A DNA stretch of 64,000 bases from Nitrospirota bacterium (GTDB taxonomy: Bacteria; Nitrospirota; Leptospirillia; Leptospirillales; Leptospirillaceae): NCBI GenBank assembly GCA_021820445.1, contig JAKADN010000003.1:1-64000 (forward strand), in the 5' to 3' direction. The translations under genes were made by a program, and so were the position numbers. Every line of letters begins with the position of its first letter. The stretch's first letter is position 1. Below the pieces are notes generated by a model. It ran no database searches and had not been told where the DNA came from. It worked only from the letters and a program-made list of their open reading frames with translations. This document shows positions 61,675 through 64,000 of the stretch, one piece after another.

Positions 61675-61949
61675 TGGGACGGACGCTGCCCACCTTTACA
61701 ATGAACGTCGACCAGACGCTGTCCGACCTCTCCCGATTCCGGAGAGCCCTCAGGCGAGAGGACCAGAGTCTTCTCGACGGCCTCTTCGCCGATGCGCGCC
61801 TTCATGCCCAGGCCGGCGCCTTTCTCTCTCCCGTGGACCCCTTTCCGGTGATCCTGCTCTGCATGCTTCTCGAAGAACGTCGCGAACGCCTCCTTCTCGA
61901 GGGCCGCATCCGGGAAATCGAGGATCGTGGTGAAGGCCATTCGTCCTGA
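61674..61949 (+). CDS. 91-residue protein of the lexA-PolB cassette
   Basis: I recognise no family. The product starts MGRTLPTFTMNVDQTLSDLS and is mostly helical, with a hydrophobic stretch FPVILLCMLLEERRERLLLE near residues 57-76. Its ATG overlaps the stop of the RadA-like gene by one base (TGATG), and the polymerase starts 20 bases before its end, so the three must be translated together. It could be a small subunit or adaptor for the polymerase, but that rests on position only. Confidence 0.7.
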   Translation: MGRTLPTFTMNVDQTLSDLSRFRRALRREDQSLLDGLFADARLHAQAGAFLSPVDPFPVILLCMLLEERRERLLLEGRIREIEDRGEGHSS

Positions 61950-64000
61950 AAGAACGGGATGGCTGCTGGATGTCTATCCCGCATCACAAGGCATGCTGCT
62001 CTGGATCCTGAGCGACAAGGGAGAGCGATTCCTCCGTCCAGTTCGATTTTCTCCCCGCTTCTACGCAGATGCGACAGAACGCATTCAGGCCCGGCTTAAA
62101 ACCCTGCTTGGACGCCTCCGTCGTCCTGTTTCCCTCGTCCGAACGGAACGCGTCGATCTCTTTTCCGGAGCCCTCCGCCCCGTCTTCGAACTCACGACGT
62201 TGTCGCCGGCAGATTTTTTCGCGGTGATCAGAGCGGTGTCCTCCATTCCGGAGATCGTCCTCTACAATTGCGACATTCCCCTCCCTCAACTCTATTTCTA
62301 TGAATCCGGGCTTTTTCCTCTCGCATTCTGCCGAATCGACACACTTCCGGACAGACGTGCACTTCTTGACTCCCCCTGGAACACCGATCCCCCCATGCCT
62401 CCTCTCCGGACAATAACCCTTGAGCTCGAATCGGAGGCCCCCCCCGGAAAGCATGGAGCGACGGAAGGACTGGTCGTCGAGAGCGACGGGAAGCGAAGGC
62501 TTCTTGACGGAGAGGATCCCCGGGAACTCCTGGCCACGATCAACGCCATTCTGAAACGGGAGGATCCTGACCTCATTCTCTCCCGAAGGGGCGATGACCT
62601 GATCTTTCCCCGCATTCTGGCGCTTTCTGAAAAGATCGGTATTCCTGTGGCCCTGAACCGGGGAGAAAGGCGGCCGATCTCCCCAGGAAGAGACCGCTCT
62701 TTCCTTTCTTACGGAAAGACTGTTTTTCGCGCAGGCGGTTTTTCCCTTTTCGGACGATGGCACCTGGACCAGAGCAATTCCTTCATCCTGAAGGAAGCGG
62801 GGCTTCCCGGGCTTTTCGAACAGGCCCGCGTCACCCGGATCCCTCTCCAGCAACTCGCCAGAACCTCCACGGGAACCGGCATCACCTCCATGCAGATGGC
62901 GAGGGCCATCGCCTCCGGAATCCTTGTCCCGAAGGACAAGGGGCATCCGGAGGAATTCCGGAGCGGACTCGATCTTGTCGAAAGCGACAAGGGCGGCATG
63001 GTCTTCCTTCCCAGACCCGGCATCCACGAATCGGTCGTGGAACTCGACTTCGCCTCGATGTATCCCTCCCTGATGACGGCCTACAACATCTCCCCGGAAA
63101 CGGTCAACTGTTCCTGCTGCCCTGCCAATCGGGTCCCGGAAAGCGGACACCACCTCTGCACGCGTCGGAGAGGTCTGATCCCTTCGGTTCTCGCCCCGCT
63201 CCTTGAAAAAAGACGCCGATACAAGGAGCTCAAAAAAACGGTGGAAGATCCGTGGCTCAGACAGGAGTACGAGCGACGCCAGGGCGCTCTCAAATGGCTT
63301 CTCGTCGTCTCCTTCGGCTATCTGGGCTACAAGAACGCGCGCTTCGGAAAAGTTGAAGCCCATGAATGCGTCACCGCTCTGAGCCGGGAAAAGCTTCTCC
63401 AGGCGAAAGAGGTCGCGGAAGAGTGGGGATACCACTTTCTGCACGGGATCGTCGACTCGCTCTGGCTGTCGCATCCCGATCTGGACGAAGCCGACTGCCA
63501 ACGTCTCGCCGAAGCCATCTCCCGGACGACCGGCCTTTCCATCGGAGTCGAGGGACTCTACCGCTGGATTCTCTTCTTCCCGTCGAAGGGCCGCCCGGGC
63601 CTCGCCGTTCCCAACCGCTACATCGGCGCTTTCCGCTCGGGCGAAACAAAAATCCGCGGAATCGAACTTCGCCGGAGCGATACCCCCCCTTTTATCGCAA
63701 AAATGCAGCAACGGATCGTCGACCATCTTTCCCTGGCGAGCGATATCGAGGACTACAGGGCCCGCCTTCCCGAAGCCAGACGACTGCTCGAGGAGGGACT
63801 GGTGGAGATCGCGGGAGGTCGCATCCCGGTTTCGGAGCTGGCCATCAGAAAGCGGATCTCGAAGGAGGCAGAATCCTACCGCAAGGCCTCCCTCCAGGCG
63901 ATCGTGGCACAGGAACTGGCGGCTCGTGGAGAAGCACCCCACCCCGGGGAACGCATCTCTTTTGTCATCACCGGCGAGGGAGATCCCGATCCCGCGTCCC
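61930..64000 (+). CDS. family B DNA polymerase with altered active site (partial)
   Basis: At least 690 residues of a B-family polymerase lie before the window edge. Motif A is intact (LDFASMYPSLMTAYNISPET, Asp 373). Motif B keeps Lys 455 but reads VSFGYLGYKNARFG instead of NSFYGYYGY. Motif C reads HGIVDSLW, so the first Asp of D-T-D is Ile 507 and only Asp 509 remains. The exonuclease region is degraded: Exo I is LELES (165-169) instead of FDIET, and Exo II lacks its Asn/Asp. It is archaeal-like and closest in character to the divergent PolB2 group. The GTG start has GAGG 6 bases upstream; an ATG at 61993 is possible. It probably acts in lesion bypass, without proofreading. Confidence 0.88.
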   Translation, partial: MKAIRPERTGWLLDVYPASQGMLLWILSDKGERFLRPVRFSPRFYADATERIQARLKTLLGRLRRPVSLVRTERVDLFSGALRPVFELTTLSPADFFAVIRAVSSIPEIVLYNCDIPLPQLYFYESGLFPLAFCRIDTLPDRRALLDSPWNTDPPMPPLRTITLELESEAPPGKHGATEGLVVESDGKRRLLDGEDPRELLATINAILKREDPDLILSRRGDDLIFPRILALSEKIGIPVALNRGERRPISPGRDRSFLSYGKTVFRAGGFSLFGRWHLDQSNSFILKEAGLPGLFEQARVTRIPLQQLARTSTGTGITSMQMARAIASGILVPKDKGHPEEFRSGLDLVESDKGGMVFLPRPGIHESVVELDFASMYPSLMTAYNISPETVNCSCCPANRVPESGHHLCTRRRGLIPSVLAPLLEKRRRYKELKKTVEDPWLRQEYERRQGALKWLLVVSFGYLGYKNARFGKVEAHECVTALSREKLLQAKEVAEEWGYHFLHGIVDSLWLSHPDLDEADCQRLAEAISRTTGLSIGVEGLYRWILFFPSKGRPGLAVPNRYIGAFRSGETKIRGIELRRSDTPPFIAKMQQRIVDHLSLASDIEDYRARLPEARRLLEEGLVEIAGGRIPVSELAIRKRISKEAESYRKASLQAIVAQELAARGEAPHPGERISFVITGEGDPDPAS

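Noticed and set aside
61984-63942. A 652-codon open frame on the minus strand opposite the polymerase gene
   Set aside because: It is antisense to a clear PolB with intact motif A, has no ribosome site or family motif, and is of low complexity as expected from high-GC antisense frames.
1-64000. CRISPR arrays, insertion sequences, prophage genes or integration sites
   Set aside because: No regularly spaced repeats, transposase or integrase frames were seen; the only tRNA is inside a conserved gene order without flanking direct repeats.

Overview
The window looks like the chromosome of an acidophilic, iron-oxidising Nitrospirota bacterium of the Leptospirillum type. This is inferred from gene content: a cbb3-type oxidase subunit, and a nearly complete set for the citryl-CoA variant of the reductive TCA cycle (separate citryl-CoA synthetase subunits, citryl-CoA lyase, aconitase, succinyl-CoA synthetase and a soluble-looking fumarate reductase). 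Other pointers are an HpnH hopanoid enzyme, meso-DAP type MurE and moderately high GC. No rRNA gene is present, so the species cannot be fixed. Coding density is high; TTG and GTG starts are frequent, and many genes are joined by NTGA stop/start overlaps.

Layout. 1-2.3 kb: end of a ccoN-like oxidase gene, a hairpin-rich gap and a chemoreceptor. 2.3-5.4 kb: rimO, small unknown genes and rlpA. 5.3-15.2 kb, minus strand: a long run with a lipoprotein gene, pgsA, a DUF512 gene, ispE, tRNA-Gln, prs, rplY, pth, ychF, rpsF, ssb, rpsR and a DUF2232 gene. 15.2-19.3 kb: a membrane-anchored unknown, then tig-clpP-clpX, in which trigger factor ends in a histidine-rich tail. 19.6-25.7 kb: hemG, a phosphoesterase with hpnH, glk-pgl and a membrane-anchored unknown. 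25.7-47.3 kb, minus strand: a complete dcw cell-wall and division cluster from mraZ to ftsZ, continuing into pgeF, yggS, proC, yggT, a divIVA-like gene and a DUF167 gene. It is driven by a consensus promoter followed by MraZ-type repeats. 47.5-48.3 kb: an fmdB-type gene and a lipoprotein gene.

48.4-59.8 kb holds the carbon-fixation block in three minus-strand units: frdB-frdA-sucC-sucD-peroxiredoxin; aconitase with citryl-CoA lyase; and ccsA-ccsB with a 54-residue membrane protein. Strong terminators follow each unit. Together they run fumarate to succinate to succinyl-CoA, then isocitrate to citrate to citryl-CoA to acetyl-CoA plus oxaloacetate, in the reductive direction.

60.3-64.0 kb is the most unusual part. 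lexA sits under a promoter carrying a perfect 8+8 bp palindrome. It is followed, with overlapping stops and starts, by a Rad51/RadA-like protein that has lost its Walker A lysine, a 91-residue unknown, and a family B DNA polymerase with a degraded exonuclease domain and a changed motif C, which runs off the window. I read this as a damage-inducible mutagenesis or damage-tolerance cassette, laid out like imuA-imuB-dnaE2 but built on an archaeal-type PolB.
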